This document shows positions 17,343-26,045 of a stretch of DNA of 64,000 nt, one piece after another. Each line of letters starts with the position of its first letter. Positions within the stretch are counted from its first letter, which is position 1. Below the pieces are notes generated by a model, which was not told the origin of the DNA, ran no database searches, and worked only from the letters and a program-made list of their open reading frames with translations. The position numbers and the translations under genes were made by a program. The DNA lies in NCBI RefSeq assembly GCF_900129465.1, contig NZ_FSRA01000001.1, positions 372,001 through 436,000 of the forward strand. Reading direction: 5' to 3'. This DNA is from Chitinophaga niabensis (GTDB lineage Bacteria; Bacteroidota; Bacteroidia; Chitinophagales; Chitinophagaceae).

Positions 17343-18161
17343 ATGAAGTTCGAACAAATACAACCACCTGCCTACCTCAGGGAACATGTTCGTTACATCT
17401 GGACGCTGCAAAGCACTGCCATGGATGCAACGCCAAGGACCTTTGCTCCCGTAGCAGACGGATGCCCCGGCCTTATCTTCCAGCAATCAGATTTTGTAAG
17501 GTTCTATGATCAGGACGAAAAGAAACTGCCGGACCTTTTCCTCTATGGACAATCCACCAAACACACTACCCTGCATGCCCCGGGCAAATTCAATACCATT
17601 GGGATCTACTTCTATCCGCAGGCACTGAAGTCTATTTTTGGGATCAATGCGGAAGAACTCACCAATACCTGTGTGGATGTTAACCTCCTGTCCATGAAAC
17701 AGGGCTTCAGGCTGTCTGAACAATTATTGAACACCCTTGATATCAACGAGCAGATAGATATCCTCAATGCCTATCTTTTTTCGCTGGTGCAGAAGAATAA
17801 AGTACCGGTAGACAGTAGTACCCAATTTGCCATCAACAGTATCATTACCTCCAAAGGCAATGTGCCCCTGAAAGAGCTGCTGGATAAACTGAACATGTCT
17901 GAAAGGAATTTCGAACGTAAGTTCAAAGAAATAGTGGGTATTTCTCCCAAGATGTTTTCCCGTATCTGCAAGTTCCAGGCTTCGCTGAACCAGCTGCGCA
18001 ATAATGAGTTCGATAAACTGAGCGATATCGCTTTTGAGAATGAGTATTCAGATCAGTCTCACTTTATCCGCACCTTCAAAGAGTTCACAGGCATCTCACC
18101 TTATCAGTTCAGCAAACAATCCCAGGAAGTGATCGAGAACTTCCCTGAATGGAAAATTTAG
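17343..18161 (+). CDS. AraC-family transcriptional regulator
   Basis: 272 residues counted from the ATG at 17343, chosen because the protein then begins MKFEQIQPPAYLREHVRYIW, typical of the DUF6597-type ligand-sensing N-terminus of these regulators. The C-terminal ~100 residues contain the two AraC helix-turn-helix units: NVPLKELLDKLNMSERNFER and SDIAFENEYSDQSHFIRTFK, then FTGISPYQF. It probably controls the adjacent downstream SDR and DUF1772 genes, 67 bases on in the same direction, or itself. The effector is unknown. A one-mismatch -7 element TAATTTTA lies six bases before the ATG. Confidence 0.9.
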   Translation: MKFEQIQPPAYLREHVRYIWTLQSTAMDATPRTFAPVADGCPGLIFQQSDFVRFYDQDEKKLPDLFLYGQSTKHTTLHAPGKFNTIGIYFYPQALKSIFGINAEELTNTCVDVNLLSMKQGFRLSEQLLNTLDINEQIDILNAYLFSLVQKNKVPVDSSTQFAINSIITSKGNVPLKELLDKLNMSERNFERKFKEIVGISPKMFSRICKFQASLNQLRNNEFDKLSDIAFENEYSDQSHFIRTFKEFTGISPYQFSKQSQEVIENFPEWKI

Positions 18162-18201
18162 GGCTGTCGGTTTTGTTCTATTTTCCCGAAACACACCGTC
18201 A

Positions 18202-18209
18202 TAGCTTTG
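18202..18209 (+). promoter_or_regulatory. TAnnTTTG -7 element for the SDR gene
   Basis: TAGCTTTG lies 19 bases before the ATG at 18229, in the gap after the AraC-type gene, giving the SDR/DUF1772 genes their own likely promoter. Confidence 0.6.
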
Positions 18210-18228
18210 TTTAAGAAATAACAATACT

Positions 18229-19053
18229 ATGATAGCCATTACAGGTGCTAACGGGAATTTAGGTAAAGCCACTATCCGGTTCCTGCTGAAGAAAACAAAA
18301 CCAGGCAACATTATAGCCGTAGTAAGGGACCCGGCCACCATGCATGACCTTAACGTGCAGGTGCGCAAGGCTGATTATGAAAACCTGGATAGCTTAAATG
18401 CTGCATTTAAAGGGGTGGATAAACTCCTGCAGATCTCCGCAACCAGCATGGGGGAGGGAGGTATCCGGCAGGAAACAAATGTGGTACGCGCTGCTCTGCA
18501 ACAGGAGGTAAAACATATTGTATACACCGGTTCCATAAAACCTTCTGCACTGGCCAATTTTTATGCTACCCACCAGGCATTGGCCACAGAAAGGGCTATC
18601 CTTTCTTCCGGTATCACTTATACTTTCCTGAGGAACAGTTTATACATGGAAATAATACCGCTGTTCATGGGCAATGCAATTGAAAGAGGACATTGGGAAT
18701 ATCCCGCCGGCAATGGTAAAGTGAGTTTTGTATCCCGCCTGGATATTGCGGAAGCGCTGGCGAACGTACTCACTGAGAAAGGGCATGAAAACAAAATATA
18801 CGAGATCTCCGGTGGCAAGGCTTATACTTTCGCAGACACTGCCAGGCTGTTAAACATCAGCTACTCAGATGTACCGAATGCTTACCTTGAGAAAGGAATG
18901 GCTGCAGCACATTTGCCGGAAGAGCTGATCAGCTGTATGGTGAGCATGGTGGATGGTATCAGGGCCAATGAATTTGCTTATGTGGAAAAGGACCTGGAAT
19001 ACCTGCTGCGCCGCCGCCCTTTATCTTTCGAAAACTATCTTAGCAACCTTTAA
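18229..19053 (+). CDS. NAD(P)-binding SDR/NmrA-like oxidoreductase
   Basis: 274 residues with an N-terminal Rossmann motif ITGANGNLGKATIRFLL, the GxxGxxG pattern of atypical SDRs. NIIAVVRDP, VDKLLQISAT and HIVYTGSIKP follow the layout of the NAD(P)H-binding NmrA/QOR2 (YtfG) group, which reduce quinones or act as redox sensors. The usual YxxxK is not obvious, as is common in the NmrA branch. The C-terminal domain ends RRRPLSFENYL, which resembles QOR2-type endings. The AraC-type regulator lies upstream and a DUF1772 membrane protein gene starts 10 bases downstream. Substrate unknown. Confidence 0.85.
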   Translation: MIAITGANGNLGKATIRFLLKKTKPGNIIAVVRDPATMHDLNVQVRKADYENLDSLNAAFKGVDKLLQISATSMGEGGIRQETNVVRAALQQEVKHIVYTGSIKPSALANFYATHQALATERAILSSGITYTFLRNSLYMEIIPLFMGNAIERGHWEYPAGNGKVSFVSRLDIAEALANVLTEKGHENKIYEISGGKAYTFADTARLLNISYSDVPNAYLEKGMAAAHLPEELISCMVSMVDGIRANEFAYVEKDLEYLLRRRPLSFENYLSNL

Positions 19054-19063
19054 CCTAAATGAT

Positions 19064-19558
19064 ATGTACACACTCGACAGAATTATCTTAGTAGCTGCAA
19101 CTACCACTACTGCCATGCTGGTTGGCCTTTTTTACGGATGGTCCGTTTCCGTGGTGCCCGGGCTTGCCCGGTTAAACAATACAGAATACCTTTCTGCCTT
19201 TCAGGCAATGAACCGGGCTATTCTGAACCCGTTGTTCTTTCTCTCTTTCATGGGCAGCGTGATCTTATTACCGCTTGCTGCTTACCTGAACTATTCGCAG
19301 CCCACCTCCCTGTGCTTCTGGCTCATCGTAGCCGGGGCTGTATTATACATCTTCGGTACGTTTGGCATTACCATGGCAAAGAATGTACCGCTGAATGAAA
19401 TGCTGGACAAATTCAACATCGCCACAGCATCTGAAGAAGCAAAGGCTGCAAAGCGTGCCCTCTTTGAACAACCATGGAATAGTCTGCATCATACACGTAC
19501 CGTGATCGGCTTTATTGCCACGGTATGTATGATCGTTGCCTGCCTGGTGAAGAAATAA
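19064..19558 (+). CDS. DUF1772 integral membrane protein
   Basis: 164 residues with four membrane segments (about 6-26, 50-70, 80-100 and 142-160). GLFYGWSVSVVPGLARL at the first segment, and NVPLNEMLDKF followed by FEQPWNSLHHTRTVIGF, are characteristic of DUF1772/anthrone-oxygenase-like proteins. I chose the ATG at 19064, ten bases after the SDR stop; an upstream in-frame ATG would overlap the SDR gene by 100 bases. Probably co-transcribed with the SDR. DUF1772 proteins are often beside quinone- or aromatic-modifying enzymes, but no activity is shown for this one. Confidence 0.85.
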   Translation: MYTLDRIILVAATTTTAMLVGLFYGWSVSVVPGLARLNNTEYLSAFQAMNRAILNPLFFLSFMGSVILLPLAAYLNYSQPTSLCFWLIVAGAVLYIFGTFGITMAKNVPLNEMLDKFNIATASEEAKAAKRALFEQPWNSLHHTRTVIGFIATVCMIVACLVKK

Positions 19559-19563
19559 TGGAG

Positions 19564-19589
19564 AGGGGCCGGAACATCACCGGCCCCCT
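19564..19589 (+). terminator. GC-rich hairpin after DUF1772 gene
   Basis: GGGGCCGG (19565-19572) pairs with CCGGCCCC (19580-19587) around AACATCA. No T run follows, so it is a weaker terminator candidate. Confidence 0.45.
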
Positions 19590-19626
19590 ACTCATGCTGT
19601 ATCAGAAAAATGGGTAAATTGCCGGC

Positions 19627-20565
19627 ATGATGAAACGTTTCGATCGCCTGACGGCCATCCTTATCCATCTTCAGTCTAAGAAACTGGTAGTAGCCCAGGA
19701 AATAGCTGATCGTTTTGAGATCAGTTTACGTACCGTATACCGGGATATCCGTTCACTGGAACTGGCCGGAGTGCCTATCCTTGGTGAAAAAGGACTGGGT
19801 TATTCCATCATGGAAGGATACCGCCTTCCTCCCGTAATGTTTACGGAAGAAGAAGTGATCGCCTTTTTAATGGCAGAGAAGATCTTGGAGAACCATGCAG
19901 ACCTGCAGAACAGTGAACGCTTCAAATCAGCCATGTTCAAAGTAAGGGCCATATTACGCAATGCGCAGAAGAAAGTATTGGAGGATATGGAAGAAAGCAT
20001 TGCCATAAAACATAACAAATCCGAACATAATTTCCTGGTCAACGACACCTTGCCCCTGCTCATAAAAGCCGTTTCAGAAAAAATAACCCTGCGTGCAAAT
20101 TACGCCACGGAAGAGGGCCCTGTGGAACGGGATATTGAACCGATAGGGATCTTTCACGAGAACGGTACCTGGAATGCTATCGCTTATTGTCATTTATTAA
20201 AGGATTACAGGCATTTCCGGGTGGAAAGGATACTTTCCCTCAGCCAAACCAATAAGTCCTTTCACAAGCAGCATAAAACGCTTGCTGCTTATCTGGAAAA
20301 GGCCAAAGAGAAAGAACAGGTTTTCCCTGCAGTGATAGACGTGGATAATTTCATGGTGCGTTACCTGCAGGAGCAGAAGTTTGATTATGGCTTTAAAAGT
20401 GAAAAGCCCGGCAAAACTCATACACGCATGTTCTTTGATGCGCCCTGTATACAGGCTTTCTCACGCTGGTATGTAACCTTTGCAGACCATGCAAAGATCA
20501 TAGAGCCAGCCTCATTGAAAGACCTGCTGAAAGAACGTTTAACGAATCTGCTGAAAGTTATCTGA
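19627..20565 (+). CDS. YafY-type transcriptional regulator (HTH_11 + WYL)
   Basis: 312 residues. The N-terminus is a DeoR-like winged helix: RFDRLTAILIHLQSKK, EIADRFEISLRTVYRDIRSL, GVPILGEKGLGYSI. A WYL ligand-binding domain follows (about 135-230), with the variant core NGTWNAIAYCHLLKDYRHFR in place of the usual W-Y-L. The C-terminal ~70 residues fit the WCX extension. WYL regulators sense nucleotides or nucleic acids in some systems; the target is unknown here. It stands alone between a hairpin and a small convergent gene. Confidence 0.9.
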   Translation: MMKRFDRLTAILIHLQSKKLVVAQEIADRFEISLRTVYRDIRSLELAGVPILGEKGLGYSIMEGYRLPPVMFTEEEVIAFLMAEKILENHADLQNSERFKSAMFKVRAILRNAQKKVLEDMEESIAIKHNKSEHNFLVNDTLPLLIKAVSEKITLRANYATEEGPVERDIEPIGIFHENGTWNAIAYCHLLKDYRHFRVERILSLSQTNKSFHKQHKTLAAYLEKAKEKEQVFPAVIDVDNFMVRYLQEQKFDYGFKSEKPGKTHTRMFFDAPCIQAFSRWYVTFADHAKIIEPASLKDLLKERLTNLLKVI

Positions 20566-20628
20566 ATCCTGAAGATTACCGTTGGGCGTATTGCAGGAAC
20601 TGTTCCTTTTAATACCCCAATTGTGTCA

Positions 20629-20793
20629 TTATTTCTTCGGTTCTTTCGCTTCTCTTAATACCCGTTCTGCTTCTTCCTCTTCTTCAGCAGTAGGCGTTTC
20701 CTTTTTCCCGCCATCCCTGATGTATTTTTCCGCTACATCATCTTCCGGCCAGGGTTCCTGTTTAGGTGTTCCTTTATCGTTTTGCTTTTCCAT
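20629..20793 (-). CDS. Small highly charged protein, 54 residues
   Basis: A 54-codon frame starting MEKQNDKGTPKQEPWPEDD and ending in Lys-Lys; a run of acidic residues (EEEEEAE) lies at 37-43. It has no signal, membrane segment or Cys. It fills the gap between the WYL regulator and the winged-helix gene, and its codons look like those of neighbouring genes. Small acidic hypothetical proteins of this look are common in Chitinophagaceae. No function can be inferred; it could also be a chance frame. Confidence 0.55.
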   Translation of the reverse strand: MEKQNDKGTPKQEPWPEDDVAEKYIRDGGKKETPTAEEEEEAERVLREAKEPKK

Positions 20794-20878
20794 AGAAGAT
20801 ATACATACAAAACCGTGCCCAAACTCCCCGGGAAAAATTGTTAATCACACCTGACATACCGTTGTCACCATCCCCTTT

Positions 20879-20886
20879 TAGCTTTG
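20879..20886 (+). promoter_or_regulatory. TAnnTTTG -7 element, nearly leaderless start
   Basis: TAGCTTTG ends four bases before the ATG at 20891. Confidence 0.6.
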
Positions 20887-20890
20887 TGGT

Positions 20891-21895
20891 ATGGATATAA
20901 CACATTACCGGCTCCTGAACCAACAGGTGACCCATTCCGCTTTTTCGGAGCCGGGGAAATTGATCGCATGGATGGGATGTATGCAGGCGGAGGATTACAG
21001 CAGCGCCAAATGGGCCATTGGCAACAGGCTCAGGCATCTGACCAGTGCAGATATAGAGAAGGCCTTCCAGGGAGCCGCTTTCTTCCGCAGCCAGGTATTA
21101 AGGCCAGCCTGGCATTTTGTGGCTCCCGATGATCTTGGCTGGTTGCTTGAACTTTCTGCGCAGCGCATAAAAGCAGGTTATAAACAATTACATAACAGGC
21201 TGGATATCACTAATGCAGACCTTAAGCGGAGTAAAACCATCATGGCCAAAGCCCTGGAAGGTAATAAAAGGAAAACACGTGCAGAGTTGCTGGCCCTCTG
21301 CCTGAAAACCAATAAACACCTGGATGAGATACGCATGAATTTCCTGATCCTGGATGCGGAACTGGATGGGCTGATCGTGAATGGCGGAAGGCAGGGGAAT
21401 GAATTTGTATATGCACTGCTCGGTGAATTAGTGCCTTCCCCGGTCATACTGGAAAAAGAGGCTGCTATCGCGGAGCTGGCAAGGCGTTATTTCAGCAGCA
21501 GAGGCCCTGCTACCTTACCTGATTTTGTTTGGTGGAGCGGACTCACACCGGAAGAAGCCAAAGTGGGATTTGAAATGAATAAAGATGCTTTGCAACATGT
21601 TGTGATCAACGGGCAGGCTTATTGGTTCGCTGAAACACAACCTGCCTTACCCGCGCCGCATACTGTTTCTCTTTTACCTTCTTTTGATGAATACATGGCA
21701 GGATATTTGGACAATGGTAGCTTTAAACCTTCCGTGATCCTAAATGGAAAGGTAGCGGGGACCTGGAAATACCGGGAACTGAAGCGTACCATACAGATTG
21801 AAACGCAGCTGTATACACCTTTAGGAAAAGAAGCCGCCCATGCTGTGCTGAGTGCTGAAAAAGCTTATGCACGGTTCCTCGGGAAAGCGATATGA
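20891..21895 (+). CDS. Winged-helix DNA-binding-domain protein (HTH_42/AlkZ-like superfamily)
   Basis: 334 residues. Early residues LIAWMGCMQAEDYSSAKWAIGNRL fit the conserved opening of the winged-helix domain family (PF06224-type), in a variant of the HxxQxQD motif. Later blocks match the family too: FFRSQVLRPAWHFVAPDD, RMNFLILDAELDGLIVNG, ELARRYFSSRGPATLPDFVWWSG and LLPSFDEYMAGY. Some distant relatives (AlkZ, YcaQ) are DNA glycosylases that unhook interstrand crosslinks; others are unassigned. Here the catalytic QxQ is only partly kept (MQAED), so enzyme activity is doubtful. Immediately downstream is a short minisatellite. Confidence 0.8.
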   Translation: MDITHYRLLNQQVTHSAFSEPGKLIAWMGCMQAEDYSSAKWAIGNRLRHLTSADIEKAFQGAAFFRSQVLRPAWHFVAPDDLGWLLELSAQRIKAGYKQLHNRLDITNADLKRSKTIMAKALEGNKRKTRAELLALCLKTNKHLDEIRMNFLILDAELDGLIVNGGRQGNEFVYALLGELVPSPVILEKEAAIAELARRYFSSRGPATLPDFVWWSGLTPEEAKVGFEMNKDALQHVVINGQAYWFAETQPALPAPHTVSLLPSFDEYMAGYLDNGSFKPSVILNGKVAGTWKYRELKRTIQIETQLYTPLGKEAAHAVLSAEKAYARFLGKAI

Positions 21896-21903
21896 TACCC
21901 GCA

Positions 21904-21990
21904 TCAAGTCCACAGCAAGTCCACGTCAAGTCCACAGCATCTCCACAGCAAGTCCACGTCAAGTCCGCAGCATCTCCACATCAAGTCCAC
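21904..21990. repeat. Minisatellite of ~10-12 bp units
   Basis: Eight imperfect units follow one another: TCAAGTCCACAG, CAAGTCCACG, TCAAGTCCACAG, CATCTCCACAG, CAAGTCCACG, TCAAGTCCGCAG, CATCTCCACA, TCAAGTCCAC. The order suggests a higher-order unit of two or three subunits that was copied and then cut short. It starts eight bases past a stop codon and is not coding on either strand as far as I can tell. Confidence 0.85.
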
Positions 21991-22084
21991 CTACCATCCC
22001 ACCACTACCCGGTTGCGATCCTTATCCTACCTATTACCGAAGCAATGAACATATAACCCGTATATAGTACCTCGCCTCTGACGC

Positions 22085-22582
22085 TCAATAAACACTTTCA
22101 CACCATTCCATCGCCAAACAGGCCAATGCAGCATCCTGCCTGCGGATGCCGGTTAATATTTTCTTTCCCAACGTACTTTCCCGGAGAACTTTAGGGTATT
22201 GTGAAAAAAGGTACTCCATCCGCTCCCTTTGCAGGCCGCCTGAAAGGCTTTGCAGATATTCTATTAATCCAAAGTGTTGCTGATCTTTTTTCTCCTGCAG
22301 TAAACTTTTATAAAAGCTGATGGCAAGATCATCATGGTTGAAGAATAACAGGCTATCATACAGTGGCTTCCGGTCTTCAGGGTCCTTTTGCATCCAGCTA
22401 AGCATTGCTTTGCCCTCAGCCGAGCTCACACGTATCGCTTCTTTAACGGAAGAAAGTGCCCGTGTAGTATCCCACTTTGTCAAAACAGGAGGAAGACTGT
22501 CTGCCTGAGAGCTGCCATGGGAAAGAAAAGGAGCGGCCAGCAAAATAGTGGCCCATACCAACGATTTTGGTTTGATCATCAT
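22085..22582 (-). CDS. Secreted hypothetical protein, 165 residues
   Basis: The protein has a probable signal peptide (about 1-24, hydrophobic ATILLAAPFLSHG then SSQAD). The mature part is mostly helical and charged (LQEKKDQQHFGLIEYLQSL), with no motif I can name. Its C-terminus, CLAMEWCESVY, has two cysteines four residues apart. It sits 61 bases upstream of the antiporter gene in the same direction. Nothing else in the sequence indicates a role. Confidence 0.6.
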   Translation of the reverse strand: MMIKPKSLVWATILLAAPFLSHGSSQADSLPPVLTKWDTTRALSSVKEAIRVSSAEGKAMLSWMQKDPEDRKPLYDSLLFFNHDDLAISFYKSLLQEKKDQQHFGLIEYLQSLSGGLQRERMEYLFSQYPKVLRESTLGKKILTGIRRQDAALACLAMEWCESVY

Positions 22583-22643
22583 AGGAAATGTGGATTTAGG
22601 GTGTGTCAGATCCCTAAAACGCGGTATGGTCCGTTTTATTTTA

Positions 22644-24257
22644 TCAGTGATGATTAGACCCGCTGATCTTTAGTTCATCCAGGTCCAGCTGTATTTCTAT
22701 TTTCCTGATCTCTTCATCACTGAAGAATTTTTCTTTCCTCAGTTTAAATAATTCCTTTCGCTGAACGTTATAGAGATCCAGCAGTACTTTATTGTACATT
22801 TCTTTTTCTTCATGGCCGGTATCCACACATTCCAGTGATTCCAGCCGTTCTGAAGTGATAGCGATATCACTTTCCAGGTCCCTTTTGAGGAAGCCCACCA
22901 GTTCATTTTCCCTGGCCGCTGAACTGTATTGTGTATTTAATCTTTCAAGCGCTGCTTTCTTTAAACGTAATTGAATACCTGCATCCTGTTGATCTTCCGG
23001 CAGAATAGGATCGATCTCCGTGATCTTTATCCACTTCACAAGAAAAGGCAAGGTCAATCCCTGGAACACGAGCGTCACAAAAATAACCACGAAGGTGATG
23101 AACAGGATGAGGTTCCGCAGCGGGAATGCATGTACTTTATCGTCCATCATAACAGGGATGGATAAAGCAGTGGCCAGGGATACCACGCCCCGCATACCTG
23201 CCCAACCTGTAACCAGCGGCCCTTTCCAGCCTGGTGATGGTTCTTTGCGCGCGGCGGGGATCAGCAACCTGGGAAGATGTGCACCCGGGAAAACCCACAG
23301 GAGCCTTAATGCGATAATGATACCACTGATATACAAGCCATATTTCAATGCCTCCCATACGGAATAATCACCCAGCCCTGCAATAATAGCCGGCAATTCC
23401 AATCCTATCAATATAAATACCAGTGCATTCATTACAAATACCAGGGTAACCCATACGCCCAGCATATTCATGCGTGTGGCTCCCGTATTAAATAGTTCAT
23501 GAGAACGGTAGGAGATGAACAGGCCGCCGCTCACTACTGCCATCACACCGGAAAAATGGAAAGCTTCCGCGGTGAGGTAAAGCAAATAAGGGGTCATCAC
23601 CGTTAATGCTGCATCGATAGCAGGTGTGGTAGGAAGGAAGCGATGGATGACGTACATGATATGCGCGATTGCCAGTCCTACTACAATGCCCATCCCTGCC
23701 ACCAGGAAGAAATTCCCTACTGCCGCATGCATGGAGAACGTACCGGTTAATACAGCCGCGAGGGCAAACCGGAATACAATAAGCGAAGAAGCATCATTCA
23801 CCAGGCTTTCTCCTTCCAGGATGATCAATGCCCTTTTGGGTACCGGCAACCCTTTTAGTACTGTAGCTGCAGCTACTGCGTCCGGCGGGGAAATAATGCC
23901 TCCTAAAAGGAAACCCAGCGCCAGTGTAAAACCGGGAATGATGGCTACGGAAGCGTAAGCTACAATGGTGGAAGTAAAGAACACCAGCCCGAAAGCCAGC
24001 ATGGCAATAGGCCTTTTCCATTTCCAGAAATCATTCCAGGAAGTATACCAGGCCGCTTCATATAACAGCGGAGGAAGGAAGATGAGGAAGATCAGGTCCG
24101 GGTCTATATTCACAAGCGGGAGGCCGGGAATAAAACTGATGCCCAGCCCTGCGATCACCAGGAAAATAGGATAGGCGATCTTTATCCGCCGGGCCACCAT
24201 CACCAATAGAAAAACAACAAAAAGTAAAGCCAGTACAAGTAAAATGCTATCGTGCAT
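22644..24257 (-). CDS. Na+/H+ antiporter, CPA1 family
   Basis: 537 residues with about 12 membrane segments followed by a ~130-residue charged cytoplasmic tail. The CPA1 ion-site motif EGESLVNDASS is present, along with GGIISPPDAVAAATVLK and GWAGMRGVVSLATALSIP, all typical. It exchanges cytosolic Na+ (or K+) for protons across the inner membrane, in pH and salt homeostasis. The start overlaps the preceding 116-residue membrane protein gene by 11 bases, indicating translational coupling. The tail contains LKKAALERLNTQY and paired acidic/basic helices, as in bacterial NhaP/YjcE-like members. Confidence 0.92.
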   Translation of the reverse strand: MHDSILLVLALLFVVFLLVMVARRIKIAYPIFLVIAGLGISFIPGLPLVNIDPDLIFLIFLPPLLYEAAWYTSWNDFWKWKRPIAMLAFGLVFFTSTIVAYASVAIIPGFTLALGFLLGGIISPPDAVAAATVLKGLPVPKRALIILEGESLVNDASSLIVFRFALAAVLTGTFSMHAAVGNFFLVAGMGIVVGLAIAHIMYVIHRFLPTTPAIDAALTVMTPYLLYLTAEAFHFSGVMAVVSGGLFISYRSHELFNTGATRMNMLGVWVTLVFVMNALVFILIGLELPAIIAGLGDYSVWEALKYGLYISGIIIALRLLWVFPGAHLPRLLIPAARKEPSPGWKGPLVTGWAGMRGVVSLATALSIPVMMDDKVHAFPLRNLILFITFVVIFVTLVFQGLTLPFLVKWIKITEIDPILPEDQQDAGIQLRLKKAALERLNTQYSSAARENELVGFLKRDLESDIAITSERLESLECVDTGHEEKEMYNKVLLDLYNVQRKELFKLRKEKFFSDEEIRKIEIQLDLDELKISGSNHH

Positions 24258-24597
24258 ATAGTGGATGCTGTAAGTAAATGATCACCCAGGAAAGCAGGAA
24301 GAAAGGCAGCTCTATCGCTACGCCTTTCAGGTCTTTCGTGCTGAGGTGCAGAACAATGATGAACAGGATGGTGGCAGCCATAATGAAGTTGCCCCAAAGG
24401 AATGTTTTAGGAAATAATACCAGCACGGAGCCGATCAACGTAATGGCACCCAGTACGGCTACACTGGTCTTGCCCAGTTGCCACTTGCCGAACATTTCCA
24501 GCATCGCTGCTTTGCCGGCCAGCATAGCCCAGCCTTGTTTGATCCCCATAAAAACAGCAAAGAGGATCAGCACGGTGTTAATGATCTTTATAGCCAT
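24247..24597 (-). CDS. Small 4-TM membrane protein, DoxX-like
   Basis: 116 residues with four predicted membrane helices (about 4-22, 44-62, 68-86 and 96-111). KIINTVLILFAVFMGIKQGW at the N-terminus and GKTSVAVLGAITLIGSVLVL resemble DoxX-like small membrane proteins, though the match is loose. The 3' end overlaps the antiporter start by 11 bases, so it is almost surely in an operon with it. Role unknown; DoxX-like proteins are linked to redox or stress in some bacteria. Confidence 0.65.
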   Translation of the reverse strand: MAIKIINTVLILFAVFMGIKQGWAMLAGKAAMLEMFGKWQLGKTSVAVLGAITLIGSVLVLFPKTFLWGNFIMAATILFIIVLHLSTKDLKGVAIELPFFLLSWVIIYLQHPLYAR

Positions 24598-24627
24598 GGT
24601 CAGGATTTTTACAAATATCAGGAATTT

Positions 24628-25269
24628 TTATAAGCTCACGAGTTCCCGTCTTATGGCCTCAAGGCAAAGCCCTACCCGGCTTTGTACATGGAGCTTTTCA
24701 AACAGCGCCTCCCGGTAACCGTCTATGGTCCGTTCACTGAGGTTCATCTTTACCGCAATTTCTTTGTAAGTAAGATCGCTGCATGCGTAGGAGAGGAATT
24801 GCAACTCCCTGGCGTTGATGGGCAGTTCCGTTTTTTCATCTGCCTTGCGGAGCAGCCTGCGGAAATTGATATTGCCCGTGTCCGCATTATAATATCCTTT
24901 GGTACGTACCTCTTTGAGTGCCTTTTCCAGTTCGGTGGGGTGGGTATCTTTCAGCAGGTAGGCAGAACAGCCGGCACGGAACATACGGATAATTGTCTGG
25001 TCCTTATCATTCATAGACAGGGCAATGAGCAGCATAGAGGGATAATGTTCACTCAGCCATTGCGTGGTTTCCACGCCATCCATTTGTGGCATATTCACAT
25101 CTATCAGCATCATTTCAGGTGGCTGGGGCAGGATTTTTAATTTCTCCTGGAGGTCTTTCCCGTTCAGGGCTTCCACCACTACTTCATATTCCTGGAAAGT
25201 TTCCAGCATCAGGCTCAGTGATTTCAGGAATAGCTGATGATCGTCTACCAGTCCAATCTTCGTTTTCAT
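24628..25269 (-). CDS. NarL/LuxR-type response regulator
   Basis: 213 residues. The receiver has acidic residues D9/D10 and the phospho-acceptor D57 in LIDVNMPQMDG, with a conserved Thr/Ser and Lys downstream (LIALSMND, LLKDTHP). The C-terminal HTH is NarL/LuxR type: NARELQFLSYACSDLTYKEI, then MNLSERTIDGYREALFEKL. It shares a 4-base ATGA overlap with the sensor kinase gene upstream, so the two are made together. Target genes are unknown; the antiporter and DoxX-like genes lie 30 bases downstream and are natural candidates. Confidence 0.92.
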   Translation of the reverse strand: MKTKIGLVDDHQLFLKSLSLMLETFQEYEVVVEALNGKDLQEKLKILPQPPEMMLIDVNMPQMDGVETTQWLSEHYPSMLLIALSMNDKDQTIIRMFRAGCSAYLLKDTHPTELEKALKEVRTKGYYNADTGNINFRRLLRKADEKTELPINARELQFLSYACSDLTYKEIAVKMNLSERTIDGYREALFEKLHVQSRVGLCLEAIRRELVSL

Positions 25270-26045
25270 GTTACAGCATTTTTAATGGGTAAATGGATGA
25301 ATACAGCAACACCTGCTCCCGGAGCTGCACGCCAGGTAATATGCCCGCCAAGGATAGCTGTGCGCTGCTTCATGTTATTCATGCCCATGCCTTCTTTATG
25401 ATGGGGCATAGCAAAACCGGAACCGTTATCTTCCACCATGATGCAGCATCCGTTCTCTTCTTCCTCTACTTTAATGCTGATGATGGTGGGGTTCCCATGC
25501 CTGAGCGCATTCTGTATGGCTTCCTGTACTATGCGGAACAGGATGATCTGTTCGCCGGAAGCCAGATTGGGCATACCCTGGAGATGGCAGGAGGCCTGTA
25601 CTTTGTTGCCCGCATTGATACGGAGTATTTCTGTATGAAGGTTTTCCGAAAAGTTAAATTGTTCCAGCCAGTCCTTATCCATAGAACGGGATAAAGACCG
25701 CAGTTCGTTGATAGCCTCTCCCAGTGTGGTGTTGGCAGTGATCAATGTATCCGGGGGATGGGGAAGGCTTCTTTCCGTCAGCCCCAGCAGCATGCGGGAA
25801 GTACTGAGCAGTTGCCCCACATTGTCGTGCAGCTCTTTCCCGATCTGCCCGAAAGTTTGCTCCTGCACTTCTATGCGCGACTGCTTCAGCTGCTCGGCAA
25901 ATTCCTTTTCCATAGAATGTTTCTGCCGGATATCCTGGTTGCGTTTGAAGCGCATGTACACGATAGCGGTAACAAAAGCAACGATGAGGGTAAATGCGAT
26001 CACCGCTACCTGGAAGAATATACTTATGACTTTCTCCTTTTCCAT
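25266..26045 (-). CDS. Sensor histidine kinase, HisKA_3 type
   Basis: 259 residues: one membrane helix (8-31), a coiled linker, the dimerisation/phospho-acceptor motif GKELHDNVGQLL with His73, and a HATPase domain with N-box IVQEAIQNALRHGN, G1 VEDNGSGF and G2 GMGMNNMKQR. There is no extracytoplasmic sensor domain, so a signal must come through the membrane segment or a partner. Its 5' end overlaps the 7-TM protein gene by 22 bases and its 3' end overlaps the regulator by four. Confidence 0.92.
   Translation of the reverse strand: MEKEKVISIFFQVAVIAFTLIVAFVTAIVYMRFKRNQDIRQKHSMEKEFAEQLKQSRIEVQEQTFGQIGKELHDNVGQLLSTSRMLLGLTERSLPHPPDTLITANTTLGEAINELRSLSRSMDKDWLEQFNFSENLHTEILRINAGNKVQASCHLQGMPNLASGEQIILFRIVQEAIQNALRHGNPTIISIKVEEEENGCCIMVEDNGSGFAMPHHKEGMGMNNMKQRTAILGGHITWRAAPGAGVAVFIHLPIKNAVT

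Noticed and set aside
21904-21990. A coding minus-strand gene over the minisatellite (rich in Thr, Trp and Cys)
   Set aside because: The Cys-rich reading arises from the repeat itself and runs opposite the end of the winged-helix gene; there is no ribosome site or homologue pattern.
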